Of a DNA stretch of 64,000 nucleotides, positions 11,011 through 22,264 are shown piece after piece. Numbering within the stretch: position 1 is the first letter of the stretch; the number at the start of each line of letters is the position of its first letter. A program made the translations under genes and the position numbers. The stretch comes from Mya arenaria. Lineage: Eukaryota > Mollusca > Bivalvia > Myida > Myidae. Location: contig NC_069133.1 in NCBI RefSeq assembly GCF_026914265.1, positions 1,959,566 through 2,023,565 of the forward strand, given 5' to 3'. The notes beneath the pieces are model-generated. The model saw only the letters and a program-made list of their open reading frames with translations. It ran no database searches and was not told where the DNA came from.

Positions 11011-11289
11011 AATAAATTGAAATTGATTAAATATTTCTGTTTATTATGTTAATTAACTTACACTACATACAACAAGTACCATTTTGATATTTTCGAATGC
11101 TCATTTGGGCATGTACATGGGTTTTGATCTGACTATGAACATGAAAAAACACATAGTGATGATGTTCCCTCCTATCAATTCTAAATTTAAATAACCATGA
11201 GAAAAAAAGAATGTTTTCACTGCACCATGAATAATTATGTCAAACAAAATAAATGTAAAGTTATTCAAGATTAATTTAACACTGTTCTT

Positions 11290-11451
11290 TTGATGATTTC
11301 CGTGCATTCCTGACTGCAGGTTTTTCCCATTTTCCCACACAGTTATTTCATATTGGCCTTACAAGGTCAGATCTTGAGTTGGGTCTTCATTGCTGGACAC
11401 TATCTCTTTATCTCCACAGAAAACACACTGGTGCAAGTTTCACTGCAACAA
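11290..11451 (-). pseudogene. Exon-like relic C of a decayed gene
   Basis: Read on the minus strand from an acceptor-like CTTTTTTTGCAG (AG at 11453-11452). The phase left by the relic at 11932-12138 opens with VVAVKLAPVCF, then hits a stop. A neighbouring frame continues CVFCGDKEIVSSNEDPTQDL and, after another stop, GQYEITVWENGKNLQSGM. The switch suggests a frameshift inside a former exon. Family not recognised. The lower end is approximate. Confidence 0.4.
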
Positions 11452-11931
11452 CTGCAAAAAAAGTTATATTATATTCTAACTGAACTCTGCATCAATAATC
11501 AATTATTTTTTATTGGATTTATGAAATGTCTTTGTTTTAAAGGGTTCATATTAATTAATGCATTTTTTTTTCAATTTAATGCATTATCATGCTGGACTCT
11601 TTGACATTGATGGTTAAAACAAAGAAGGCATATGATTTGTGTACAGATTAAACATTATTAATTATAAATGTGTTCTTTAATTAATAGACAAGTGGCAACA
11701 ATTTCCCCAGTTAAAAAAGCTTACATTTGTATATCTGCAGATTAATCATTTGCATTTCTTTTGCTTTGATCATTTAAGTCAAATGAGTTAGACATGATAA
11801 TGCATTAAAATAAGAAATATATTTTTGGGCATCAATCTATAGTGTGTGCCTTCAATCTAGAAATAAATTTCTTCTCAACAGATGCTAAATTATAAAAAAA
11901 TATATAAACCAAGATTTTGATTATGACATAC

Positions 11932-12138
11932 CTGCATAGTTAGTGGTCTCCATAACTGCTCAGAAATGCTCCCTATGACAAACTAAGTGCTGGTGTATGG
12001 CTGGGTAATAGTGCTGCTCCAACCAATAGCGCAATTCTTCCTACAGGTGGACCAGCTCCTCAATATGGTTTCTGTCATGGCAGTGATAACAGTATGTAAC
12101 ATGCCCTTTTCTACTTTCCAGAGAATGAATCTTCCAAT
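11932..12138 (-). pseudogene. Exon-like relic B of a decayed gene
   Basis: A 207-bp block on the minus strand bounded by AG (12140-12139) and GT (11931-11930), symmetrical phase 1. It translates in one frame as protein-like sequence containing WKIHSLESRKGHVTYCYHC, then HDRNHIEELVHL, a stop, EELRYWLEQHYYPAIHQHL, VCHREHF, a second stop and AVMETTNYAG. The clustered Cys and His (CYHCHDRNH) could have been a metal site. Two in-frame stops mean that it is not functional as it stands. I cannot name the family. Confidence 0.5.
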
Positions 12139-12268
12139 CTAAATTACAAATTTAAGAACAAATATATACATATGCACATGTAATGTTGTTAAAAACAAAC
12201 CATTTAGATGCCACAAAACTATAAGATTTTAGGTGAAAATTGAGCCAAATCAAAACATTTAGTCATTT

Positions 12269-12625
12269 AAAGCTGCACTCTCACAGATTTACTGTTTTTA
12301 CAACTTTTGTATTTTTTGTCTTGGAATGACCTATTTTTTTGCTAAAATATCTGCAAACCAGTGATATAAGACTACTGACAAAATATTAGATTGCAGACTT
12401 CCATATTTCAGGTCGAAAACAAAGGTTTTATGGCTTAAAGCGTAACTAACGGTTTAAGAAAAATGCATAAAACATTTTGAACTTAAATATAAACATTTTC
12501 TGACAAATTTATTGTCAGCAATCTTATATGAATGGTTAACATGCATTTTCACATAAATTGGCCCGTTCCAAGACAAAAAATAAATAAAGTAGTCAAAACA
12601 TTCAATCTGTAAGAGTGCTGCACTC
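12269..12625. mobile_element. Fold-back MITE, copy 2
   Basis: Begins TTAAAGCTGCACTCTCACAG and ends in the inverted CAATCTGTAAGAGTGCTGC. The two halves are largely reverse complementary (CTTGGAATGACC near the left, TTCCAAGACAAAAAATAAA near the right). Closely similar to 48953-49306. Its right end abuts, and may be fused to, the next copy. Confidence 0.85.
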
Positions 12626-13035
12626 TCAGTCACAGATTGAAGGTTTTGACAACTTCTTTTACTTTTTGGCTTGGAATAAGCTAATGAAAAGCAGTATGAA
12701 AACTGATGAAATAAGACAGCTGACAAAAGATAAGATCATGTTTTTTATATTTACATTTGTAACTATTGGTTTTATGGTTAAAAGCATTACTAACGCTTTA
12801 CTAATAATGAGATTTTTGGAACAGAACATCATCTTTTGACCGTATTAAAATAAGAAAACAGCGTTCCAATATTTTCAGTTGTCTTTTTTGACTGAATTAA
12901 CATAAGAAAGCAGTGATTCCCTTTTTCCAGTTGTCTGTTATGTCCAGTGTTCAGAAATTCGCATAAAATAATTCATTACAAGACCAAGAAATAAAAAAAG
13001 AGTTGGTAAAACAGACAATCTGTGAGAGTGCAGCT
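12615..13035. mobile_element. Fold-back MITE, copy 3, abutting copy 2
   Basis: Begins GTGCTGCACTCTCAGTCACA and ends CAATCTGTGAGAGTGCAGCT. The interior words GGCTTGGAATAAGC and AAGACCAAGAAATAAAAAAAG repeat the family pattern. Head-to-tail placement with copy 2 suggests an insertion next to, or recombination between, two family members. A 74-codon frame inside (12615-12839) is a by-product. Confidence 0.75.
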
Positions 13036-13310
13036 TAAACATATGATATGCATTATCAGCCAAGTGCAGACCTACTCACATCCTGGTTACACAACCAGTA
13101 CATTCATCAGCTTTACTGATTCGAACCAGGCACATTTATATTGGAAGACTAGCATTTTACTATTCTGTGCTGGCCAGTAAAGTTCTCATTTGAATTAGAA
13201 TTCAAAATGTATATACCTTTGTTCATTTTTTTTTTGCCAACTCTGTTTCAACTGAACTTCCTAAATGAATGAGAAGTTTCAAAAAATAATTACAATATCT
13301 CAGTAAATAC

Positions 13311-13470
13311 CTGCATTTATGTGTTTCTTGTGCAATCTGTCAGCTTTGGTAGGCTCAGGTTTCATTTTGTCCACCTCAATACTTGTAATCTTCTAGTCTG
13401 ATGTTCTGCCATCCAATTTTTAAGTCAGGTCAGGCAGCCATTTCAGCTTTGTTCCAGTTGATTGTATCAG
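13311..13470 (-). pseudogene. Exon-like relic A of a decayed gene
   Basis: Minus-strand block ending at a donor-like GT (13310-13309). One frame reads LDGRTSD, a stop, then KITSIEVDKMKPEPTKADRL and HKKHINA before the donor. The part to the right (WNKAEMAA-like) is in another frame. It lies in the correct order and strand to be an earlier exon of the gene whose relics are at 11932-12138 and 11290-11451. Upper limit approximate. Confidence 0.35.
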
Positions 13471-13594
13471 ATGATGTTAACAATACTAGCCTTGTATCTA
13501 GGCACTTCCTGTAATATTTAATAAAAAAATCATAATTGTTTACTCCTGGATGATGGGTTCTAAAGTAAACCTTTGAGAAAAGATGCTACTGGTA

Positions 13595-13672
13595 TGGTGC
13601 TTGAACCCACGACCATGTGAACACTTGCATGGAGATCTGTCAAACTGAGCTAACTGGGTAACTGATTTTTAG
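13595..13672 (-). mobile_element. tRNA-derived SINE head
   Basis: On the minus strand the sequence reads like a tRNA. An A-box-like TAGCTCAGTTTGACAG is followed about 35 bp later by a B-box-like GTGGGTTCAAGCACC. It lacks a clean acceptor stem, so I call it a SINE promoter rather than a tRNA gene. Confidence 0.6.
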
Positions 13673-13740
13673 GCAGCTCACAGCTTGGCTCTACAATTGA
13701 CAGGTGCATTATACATTATAGAGACAATAAATCAAACACT

Positions 13741-14290
13741 TGAAGCACTAGTCCAAATAATAGTCACTTAACTGATCTTTTTACAAATTTTGAAATGGCA
13801 TATCCTTCACATACAATTTTTTTGTACCAAAAGTGGGTAGCTATTCCGATTGGGATTCCGGGTCAGATAATTATATATATCTAAAATATGAGTTATGTAC
13901 ACAAAAAATAAAAGCTGACAAATTATTATGAGTTTGATGAGTGTTTTTCTTCATTTCATACTGTCAAAACATAATGATATAAACTGTTATACATGAAGAT
14001 CACCTGCAAGGCTGCGGTGCATAGATTTACATAGATGTAAAATGGTTGTGTTTAAATGCATTAAATGCTTGTTTTGTGAAAAAAATCTTTGCACTTACAT
14101 GGTAATAACTAAAATACGAATATAAACCTTTAATATCTATTTCAAACATATAATACTTATCTAACTACGATTTCAATATCTTTCAACCCCCACCCTGTTT
14201 TGCACAAACCCGATTAGACGTAAGGGATTGGAAGAATCCCATATAACACGTCTATTTTTTTAGACTATTGAAGCATATATGTTCTTTTTT
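13741..14290 (+). repeat. Tandem duplication, copy 1
   Basis: Shares with 14510-15305, in the same order, the words AGTCCAAATAAT, GTGGGTAGCTATTCCGATT, GGGATTCCGGGT, CACCTGCAAGGCTGC, TGCATTAAATGCTTG and GGGATTGGAAGAATCCC. Intervals and many bases differ, so the duplication is not recent. Each copy ends in an imperfect stem-loop (TAGACGTAAGGGATT, GGAAG, AATCCCATATAACACGTCTA). Confidence 0.8.
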
Positions 14291-14397
14291 GATGGTTTAG
14301 ACGTTTCAGGTTAAACAACAATTAAAAATTCGAAATAATTTTAGTGAATAATCAACTCTGAATTGAAAGTAACATGAAGATGTTGTAGTGAAGGATT

Positions 14398-14401
<4 letters not shown>

Positions 14402-14438
<37 letters not shown>
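14402..14438. repeat. (TA)n microsatellite
   Basis: About 18 TA dinucleotides between the two copies of the tandem duplication. Confidence 0.95.
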
Positions 14439-14441
<3 letters not shown>

Positions 14442-14465
14442 TTTTTTTAATCGTTAAAAGAGTCC

Positions 14466-14542
14466 GTCAACGTACAAATATTTAGACTAAGAGATGTAGA
14501 TCAGCTAGATGTACCTTCTAGTCCAAATAATTGTACGTTGAC
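14466..14542. repeat. Inverted repeat (23-bp arms)
   Basis: GTCAACGTACAAATATTTAG (from 14466) is mirrored by the reverse complement at 14520-14542 with about 20 of 23 positions matching and a 31-bp spacer. It straddles the left boundary of duplication copy 2, so it may be part of the end of an element. Confidence 0.75.
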
Positions 14543-15305
14543 AGATTTTTTTACGATTTTTGATACAGCAAATCCTTCACGTACAAATTGTTTTGTACGA
14601 ACAGTGGGTAGTTATTCCGATCGGGATTCCGGGTTAAAGCATATTGCATCTATAACATATCATACAAACTAGAAATATTACCAGATAATGTTATTTTATA
14701 TAAATTCCGTAACCAAAAAGTAATATCAAGCAAATAATTATGAGTTTGATGGTTTTTTCTTCATTTCATTCTGTCAAAACATTTCATTCTGTCAAAACAA
14801 CAATATATACATGAAGGGCACCTGCAAGGCTGCAGTTCACAATTTTACAACAATCGGAACATTTCGGCCATCAATTGTAACAACTCGCCATCTTCTGTAA
14901 GCTTCGAGATAGTCAATCCCTGTTGGATACTGGCTGAGGTGTTCAGATTGTCCAAGGCCGACTTGTTACGATTGTATTATCTCGAAGCTTGTCGGAGGTG
15001 GCCGAATTATTACGATTGGGTAAAGTTGTTCCACTTGGCATAATTGCAGTCAACTTTCCTTTTAATGAAAAGGTGAATAATGTGTTTTAATGCATTAAAT
15101 GCTTGTTTTTTTTTGCAAAATAGCTTTGCACTTCCATGGTAAAATATGAATATAAATCTTTACTTTATTATCCATTTCAACCATAAAATACTTCACTTAA
15201 TACAATTTCAATATTTTTAAACACCCCCGCTTTTTGCACAAAACCGTTTAGACGTTAGGGATTGGAAGAATCCCGTATAACACGTCTATTATTTTAGACT
15301 AATGT
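14510..15305 (+). repeat. Tandem duplication, copy 2 (with insertion)
   Basis: Diverged second copy of 13741-14290. It is about 245 bp longer because of an inverted-repeat insertion at about 14850-15055 that copy 1 lacks. It ends with the same stem-loop as copy 1 (GGGATTGGAAGAATCCC at 15257-15273, about). Confidence 0.8.
14850..15055. mobile_element. Small fold-back insertion inside duplication copy 2
   Basis: Arms: ACAATCGGAACATTTCGGCC ... GTAAGCTTCGAGATA on the left and TATCTCGAAGCTTGTCGGAG ... GGCCGAATTATTACGATTG on the right are reverse complementary. Copy 1 at 14010-14055 has no counterpart, which gives an empty-site comparison. Exact ends and target duplication are unclear because the flanks have diverged. 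Confidence 0.65.
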
Positions 15306-15309
15306 ACAT

Positions 15310-16120
15310 GTACCTTCGTGTCCGAAATCGATCACTTCCTGGCGGCTAATTTCTGGATTGTCTCCATCTAAATTTAACATTTTTAGACGCATATATTGAT
15401 GCCATTTTTGCTTCGATTGATGTTAAAGCAATAGCACTAAATACAGGTCGGTTATTTTGTAGAAGAACGTGTTCGAAGTAACATTCAATTTCATTTCCGC
15501 ATAATCGCCGCCATATTGTGTATGACTTTAAAAACTACACCCTATAGTCCAAAATAAAAATAGGCATAACGTTGACACACTGTGATAGGTATAATCCAAA
15601 TAATTTACTCAAACAAATACAATAGTTCGATTGCTGCTGAAAAAAAAAATCATTTGAAACATAAAAGCTATTTCACAAAATATTACATGACATGAACTCT
15701 TTAACCGCGTATGGTTTATTTCTTATTAGCTTTCATTCATAAAATAAGTTCTTTGCCGGGGTTTGCCGGGTCAGTCTTGAATGCCGGGATATGTGTGACG
15801 TCACACGGGGTGCAAACATGTGGTGTAGCTTACTATTGGATGTAGGGTAAAATGACTTCGTATGTAAATGCTATACTTTCATTATTTTTCATCATTTTGT
15901 TCAATAAAACTCACCAAATTGCAACGGTACAACTATACTAAGAGTAACAAGCAATGTTTGTCATAAAAAAGGCAATAACGCGTTAAATACACATAAGCAG
16001 GTACTTGACGCCCCACATTCACGTAAGTAGTTCTGTTGCTACGCCGGTGGTGTGTATTAATATATTCATGTTCAATATGTCGTGTCAGGCGACTAGTCGC
16101 GTTTCTGAAATACCGCTCTC
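15310..16120. other. Intergenic, no gene seen
   Basis: AT-rich sequence without coding signal. Contains one perfect TGACGTCA (15796-15803). Confidence 0.5.
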
Positions 16121-16123
16121 TAA

Positions 16124-16150
16124 AGACTGTCGGCTTGCAGCCGACAGTCT
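16124..16150. repeat. Perfect 12-bp stem, 3-nt loop hairpin
   Basis: AGACTGTCGGCT, TGC, AGCCGACAGTCT. No T-run follows, so it is not a typical terminator; context gives no function. Confidence 0.9.
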
Positions 16151-16414
16151 AACTAGAGGCAAATAAGTGGGCGGAGCATAGCATCAATGTTTTTAGTGAA
16201 AACTCGCAGATAGGTACTCGCTTATGCTTTTGTAAAATGCTATTTTTGTGTATGCCGAAATAAAGCGTGGCAAATCATAAGGCGCGTTAAAACTGAGATA
16301 CTAAAAGCTGGAACCCTTCAGCAAATGTTGACATTTGTTCAAATATCGTGATCTTTGAAGACCACAATTTTCTTTCTTTGTTGTTGCGTCATTGGTTGAT
16401 TGACATTATCACGT

Positions 16415-16560
16415 GATGTATCTTAGTCCTCGTGATCTAGTGGATCAGGTGGCGTATAGATATTTTTCTTGACTCTACCGGCGTGGGTTCGCACCCCACT
16501 AAAACAAATTTTTTTATACTATAACTGTATTTTTTCTTCAATATCGATATCATAGAGTAA
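16415..16560 (+). mobile_element. tRNA-derived SINE
   Basis: CTCGTGATCTAGTGGATCAG resembles a tRNA D-arm/A-box region. GGCGTGGGTTCGCACCCC, about 45 bp on, resembles the B box and T arm. It is followed by an A/T-rich tail. The anticodon region does not fold convincingly, and a related fragment exists at 3150-3225, so a SINE is more likely than a tRNA gene. Confidence 0.6.
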
Positions 16561-16564
16561 AATA

Positions 16565-17700
16565 TTGATAAAATAGGTGTTTTCAGATTACCGAGAAAAC
16601 ATTTTAAACCAAAAACTTCTAAGTTAAAAACTGCAAATCATTATATGCATATTCGTAATGACGTTGTGCGCGCTAAATTTAAATTACAGTCAGATTATAC
16701 TTCGGTTATGTTGCATTTTGTAATTAGATTTTTTTTTATCATTTTGGGGGGTTAAAATGATTTAAAATGTTAAGAGGGGCCATTTTGATATACATACAAA
16801 AACACAAAAATAAGTTTAAAAAATAATACATCAATAAAACATAATCGGACTTTAATTGCAATGTCTGGTGGCCCGATATAATGCGGGATCATTTAAAAGG
16901 GTATAACTTGCAGAGCACTTCTATTGTATAATAAATGAACTAAACTACACTTAAGAATTATTTATTACAGTTTGTGATTCGGTTCCTTATTTTTGATTGA
17001 AGTAAAACGTTATTTGACATACATGTATTTTGCAAGTTTCCAAAGCCTAAAAAACGTTTCAGTAATATTTTTGGTGTAATCTTTGTTATAGAGGCATTTT
17101 TTGCCCTGATATAGGGACCATGTTTTTTTCCGCTATATTTTACATGTTCTTTCTTAACACATCAGACCAGATGACCAAATAATGACCAAAGAAGCCGCGA
17201 TTGAAATAAGTAACATTTGTAAACGAATTTGAGTTATCTTCCCGGGCATTCAGATCCTTCCCGGGATGTTACTATTGCCATGGTTAGACTACATCAATAA
17301 AGTCGAATGCAAAATGTTTCGCTACCGGGAGTACTCATGGGGTCGCTAGATCATAGGTTTAGGTGTGGATGTCCCAGAGTCACGTTGAGGGATAAGAGCA
17401 ATCCTTTCGATAGCGCACTGCGAGGTCTTATTAATATACAACATTCAATTAATATTCGGTCGTTTTAATTATTTTAAGTATTAAATGGTGGTGCGGATTC
17501 CAGGTAAAAATAAAGCGGTGTCCCGTATTATTTCGTAATGTACGGAACAGTGTCGGCACCGAAAGTAGTTAATGTCATCATTGATGTAGATGAGAAACAC
17601 AGTTTTTATTGTTGCTATGGTGTCTGATTCTGCTATTTCATGCTTTCGCATATTCGCGACGAAACGGCAAAAATGCATAAAATGGTGAATGCGAAAACCC
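16565..17700. other. Intergenic, no gene seen
   Basis: AT-rich. The 65-codon minus-strand frame at 17481-17678 has no recognisable features. Confidence 0.5.
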
Positions 17701-17727
17701 CCGATGTGCCAAGCGTTATAAGGGAGC

Positions 17728-17900
17728 AGGGACGGTGACAGGACTTGAAGTAAGAGGGGGCAGATCTAGGGGGCGTGGCTTTTTAACTTGTTCCTTCAAG
17801 ACCGAAATTTATTTGTTTTAAAGTGTTGGCAGGTGGGTTCGTATGTACTTCCCCTAAAATGTTAATATCAATATCTATTGCACCCCCCCCCCCCGGACCC
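17728..17900 (+). repeat. Dispersed repeat, copy 1
   Basis: Shares AAGTAAGAGGGGGCAG, GGGCGTGGCTTTTTAACTTG, ACCGAAATTTATTTG and GTTGGCAGGTGGGTT with 18893-19040 in the same order. Ends near a C12-13 homopolymer (17882-17894). Non-coding. Confidence 0.7.
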
Positions 17901-18267
17901 GAAAAGAAGAGCCGACATAGTAACTATGTATTATCATAATATTTGTAAAAGGGACACAAAAGCTTAAATCAGATAGCACTTGGGTTATCTTAATTACCTC
18001 CCTTGTGAGGCTTAAACACTAAGGCATTTAAATAAACGGCGGTATGCTGTACAATAAATCACATTTCTTTTACATTGTTCGCAACGCCGACAGGCAATTA
18101 ATTACTTAAATATTATTCGGGAAGAAAATATTCGTTACTCAAGATGGGAGGGGTAATACCCTCGTCTGTGATGAGACTCATCACACCGGTTAAAAACATT
18201 TTCTTGTCATAAACTGAGAGCCTTCATGTACTCACCAGGGGCGTACCTGGAGATATCTAGCTTGTAC

Positions 18268-18325
18268 TCGCAACCAGTATGCAGTGTGTGTGTGTGTGGT
18301 GGGTGGAGGGGGGGGGGTCCGGGGG
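18268..18325. repeat. (TG)n and G-rich tract
   Basis: A short (TG) run followed by GGTGGGTGGAGGGGGGGGGG-type sequence. It has four or more G runs and could form a G-quadruplex on the plus strand. Confidence 0.7.
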
Positions 18326-18892
18326 CATCATCCTCCGTGATTTTTGTTTTGCCGGTGCAATTTGGCATATATTTCATGGCTTTTTTTGTGATTTATAAAC
18401 GCTAATATTTTACACAAATCACGTGTATAATTCAAACAAAGATGGAACATTCCGGCCTTTTTTCAACCATTACTTCTTGAACTGAACTGTAACATTTGCT
18501 TTAAATGCTACTATTATGGGTACCATTATGCCTTACCCGGGTAAGGGTTGAGTTTTTACATCAAATTTCGCAATTATAACGTTTGTTATTTTTCAGTTTT
18601 TTTAGTAGTACGCGCTCGAATATTTGCGTGACGCTAGATACGCCGCTATATGCGGGTAGTTGGTCACGTGATATCTATGATAGGCCCTGGGTCTTCAACT
18701 TTGTTTCATGTAATCGTGCCATTGGGTTAAGAATTATTCTCCGTGATGGCCAGTTGCTCTTTATGGACTACCTTAACTGAAAAAGACCTATATAATGCAA
18801 ATGTAGAAAGCATAAATTTTATAAACTGTATTGCTCTTTTGATCAAACATGCAAAGACGATCAAGTGTGTGTTCCTCCCAGTGCTAATCAGA

Positions 18893-19040
18893 GGCGGATC
18901 CAGGATTTGACGTAAGAGGGGAAGTAACTTAGGTGCGTGAATTTTTTACTTGCGCCCCTCCCTTAAAACCGAGATTTATTTGGCATATTTAAATGTTGGC
19001 AGGAGGGTTTGAGCTGCTTCCTCAATTAAACTTCAACATT
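18893..19040 (+). repeat. Dispersed repeat, copy 2
   Basis: CAGAGGCGGATCCAGGATTT opens this copy, followed by the same word order as the copy at 17728-17900. The opening motif is one I have seen as a border of dispersed animal repeats; family not assigned. Confidence 0.7.
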
Positions 19041-19248
19041 TTTAAGTCCTTAATGGTTCGTTTTGGGCGTTTTTTATTACTGTTTTCTTCTAAATTGAAA
19101 TGAACAGTAAACTTAACGATTTTAGGGGAGCGCGGATTCGCCAGTGCTATTTGTATTATATTGTAGGGTTATAATGGCCCCATCCGACCACATTGTTTCT
19201 TACTAAATGAATCACGTCCCCTATGGTCAGCTTTCAATTAGCGCCCAA

Positions 19249-19335
19249 AATCGGCCCATAAAATGAGAGCTTCGAATTTTGTAACCCTTCTCACGCTATA
19301 GTTACATGGGTTACAGCCAAATAAATAGAACATAT
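19249..19335 (+). repeat. Outer flank of satellite array 1, matched in inverse at 34590-34685
   Basis: CGGCCCATAAAATGAGAG, CTTCGAATTTTGTAAC and TATAGTTACATGGGTTAC correspond to the reverse complement of the sequence directly outside the second satellite array. So the two arrays share their outer boundary as well as their unit. Confidence 0.75.
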
Positions 19336-19364
19336 TACATACAATAAAAACAAAGTCAAAGTTC

Positions 19365-21705
19365 AACCACAAAATATCGAGTTTTCAGTTTGACATATGA
19401 TCAGAGTTATGCAGTTACATTAGTAACAATGAGTTACAGCACAGTTTCTGAAAAGTTTGAAAAAGTGTTTTTTTCTATCTGAAATAGCGGGTTACGCGGT
19501 TACATTGGTTACAACCGGTTACATCGGTTACATCGAAAATTTTCATCAAAAATCGAGTTTTAAGGTCGACATATTATCAGAGTTAGGCAGTTACATTAGT
19601 TACAATGAGTTACAGCAAAGTTTTTGAAAAGTTTGAAAAAGTGTTTTTTTCTATCCCAAATAGCGGGTTACGCGGTTACATTGGTTACAACTGGTTACAT
19701 CGGTTACATCGAAAATTTTCAAAGTTCAACATCAAAAATCGAGTTCTCAGGTCGACATATTATCAGAGTTATGCAGTTACATAAGTTACAATGAGTTACA
19801 TCAAAGTTTTTGAAAAGTTTGAAAAAGTGTTTTTTTCTATCCTCAATAGCGGGTTACGCGGTTACATTGGTTACAACTGGTTACATCGATTAGATCGAAA
19901 ATTTTCAAAGTTCAACATCAAAAATCGAGTTTTCAGGTCGACATATAATTATAGTTATGCAGTTACATTAGTTACAATGCGTTACATCAAAGTTTCTGAA
20001 AAGTTTGGAAAAGTGTTTTTTTTCTATCTGAATTAGCGGGTTACGCGGTTACATTGGTTACAACCGGTTACATCGGTTACATCGAAAATTTTCATCAAAA
20101 ATCGAGTTTTCAGGTCGACATATGATCAGAGTTATGCGGTTACATTAGTTACAATGAGTTACAGCAAAGTTTCTGAAAAGTTTGAAAAAGTGTTTTTTTC
20201 TATCCTCAATAGCGGGTTACGCGGTTACATTGGTTACAACCGGTTACATCGGTTACATCGAAAATTTTCATCAAAAATCGAGTTTTCAGGTCAACATAGG
20301 ATCAGAGTTATGCAGTTACATTAGTTACAATGAGTTACAGCAAAGTTACTGAAAAGTTTGAAAAAGTGTTTTTTTCTATCCCAAATAGCGGGTTACGCGG
20401 TTACATTGGTTACAACTGGTTACATCGGTTACATCGAAAATTTTCAAAGTTCAACATCAAAAATCGAGTTTTCAGGTGGACATATAATTAGAGTTATGCA
20501 GTTACATTAGTTACAATGCGTTACAGCAAAGTTTCTGAAAAGTTTGAAAAAGTGTTTTTTTCTATCTGAATTAGCGGGTTACGCGGTTACATTGGTTACA
20601 ACCGGTTACATCGGTTACATCGAAAATTTAAATCAAAAATCGAGTTTTCAGGTCGACATATGATCAGAGTTATGCGGTTACATTAGTTACAATGAGTTAC
20701 AGCAAAGTTTCTGAAAAGTTTGAAAAAGTGTTTTTTTCTATCTGAATTAGCGGGTTACGCGGTTACATTGGTTACAACTGGTTACATCGGTTACATCGAA
20801 AATTTTCAAAGTTCAACATCAAAAATCGAGTTTTCAGGTCGACATATGATCATAGTTATGCAGTTACATTAGTTACAATGAGTTACAGCAAAGTTTCTGA
20901 AAAGTTTGAAAAAGTGTTTTTTTCTATCTGAATTAGCGGGTTACGCGGTTACATTGATTACAACCGGTTACATCGGTTACATCGAAAATTTTCATCAAAA
21001 ATCGAGTTTTCAGGTCGACATATGATCAGAGTTATGCAGTTACATTAGTTACAATGAGTTACAGCAAAGTTTCTGAAAAGTTTGAAAAAGTGTTTTTCTA
21101 TCCCAAATAGCAGGTTACGCGGTTACATTGGTTACAACTGGTTACATCGATTACATCGAAAATTTTCAAAGTTCAACATCAAAAATCGAGTTTTCAGGTC
21201 GACATATAATTAGAGTTATGCAGTTACATTAGTTACAATGCGTTACAGCAAAGTTTCTGAAAAGTTTGGAAAAGTGTTTTTTTCTATCCTCAATAGCGGG
21301 TTACGCGGTTACATTGGTTACAACCGGTTACATCGGTTACATCGAAAATTTTCATCAAAAATCGAGTTTTCAGGTCAACATAGGATCAGAGTTATGCAGT
21401 TACATTAGTTACAATGAGTTACAGCAAAGTTACTGAAAAGTTTGAAAAAGTGTTTTTTTCTATCCCAAATAGCGGGTTACGCGGTTACATTGGTTACAAC
21501 TGGTTACATCGGTTACATCGAAAATTTTCATAAAAAATCGAGTTTTCAGGTCGACATATGATCAGAGTTATGCAGTTACATTAGTTACAATGAGTTACAG
21601 CAAAGTTTCTGAAAAGTTTGAAAAAGTGTTTGTTTTTTTTCTATCTGAAATAGCGGGTTACGCGGTTATATTTGTTACAACTGGTTACATCGGTAACATG
21701 AAATG
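19365..21705 (+). repeat. 176/186-bp satellite array 1 (forward)
   Basis: About 13 tandem units. Each contains GAGTTACAGCAAAGTTTCTG, AAAAGTTTGAAAAAGTGTTT, AGCGGGTTACGCGGTTACAT, TGGTTACAACCGGTTACATC, ATCAAAAATCGAGTTTTCAG and TCGACATATGATCAGAGTTA. Unit length is 176 or 186 bp depending on a 10-bp indel (AAAGTTCAAC). Within a unit, GGTTACA(T) recurs several times, so the unit itself carries a short internal repeat. Frames of up to 81 codons are accidental. Confidence 0.97.
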
Positions 21706-22187
21706 GGTACATCGTTGTGATCTTTCCAAATAAAACTTCAGGCTGCAGTTAGTCTGTGGAACACTTAATGGTGTTATTTTTGGAATGACGTGACGTTAAC
21801 AATATATTTTATAGGCTTGACATATTTAATAATATTCCTGATAGGTCCTTTTTTCGGTGTTCAGTCCATGGAATGCAATATATATCTCAAACAAACAATA
21901 CCATGATGGGACATCTGTTTAATAGTCATAGGGTATTCTAACATTCATGCATATAAAATGAAAATGACACTTCAGTCACAGAAAGAAACGATTGTATTCT
22001 AGCAGCACACTGTAAAAGAACAAGTACACTACATAAACTTTAACAAATTGAAGAGATATGTTTTTATATCCCTGTTATGCGAAACTTCATCGTTTTAAAG
22101 TGTTTGGTGCGGGGGAAATGGGTTGATATGATCAAACAGAAGGTTGAGATAGCATTAACATTTTTTAAACATTTACGTTGGTGATGT

Positions 22188-22262
22188 TGTTGTAATTGTT
22201 GCTGTTGTCGTTGTTGTTGTCGTCGTTGTTGTTGTTGTTGTTGTTGTTGTGCTTGTTGTTGG
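22188..22262. repeat. (TTG)n trinucleotide repeat
   Basis: About 70 bp of TTG with GTCG interruptions. Confidence 0.9.
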
Positions 22263-22264
22263 TG

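Noticed and set aside
16415..16500. Possible tRNA gene
   Set aside because: A-box and B-box-like words are present but the acceptor and anticodon stems do not pair convincingly, and a relative exists at 3150-3225.
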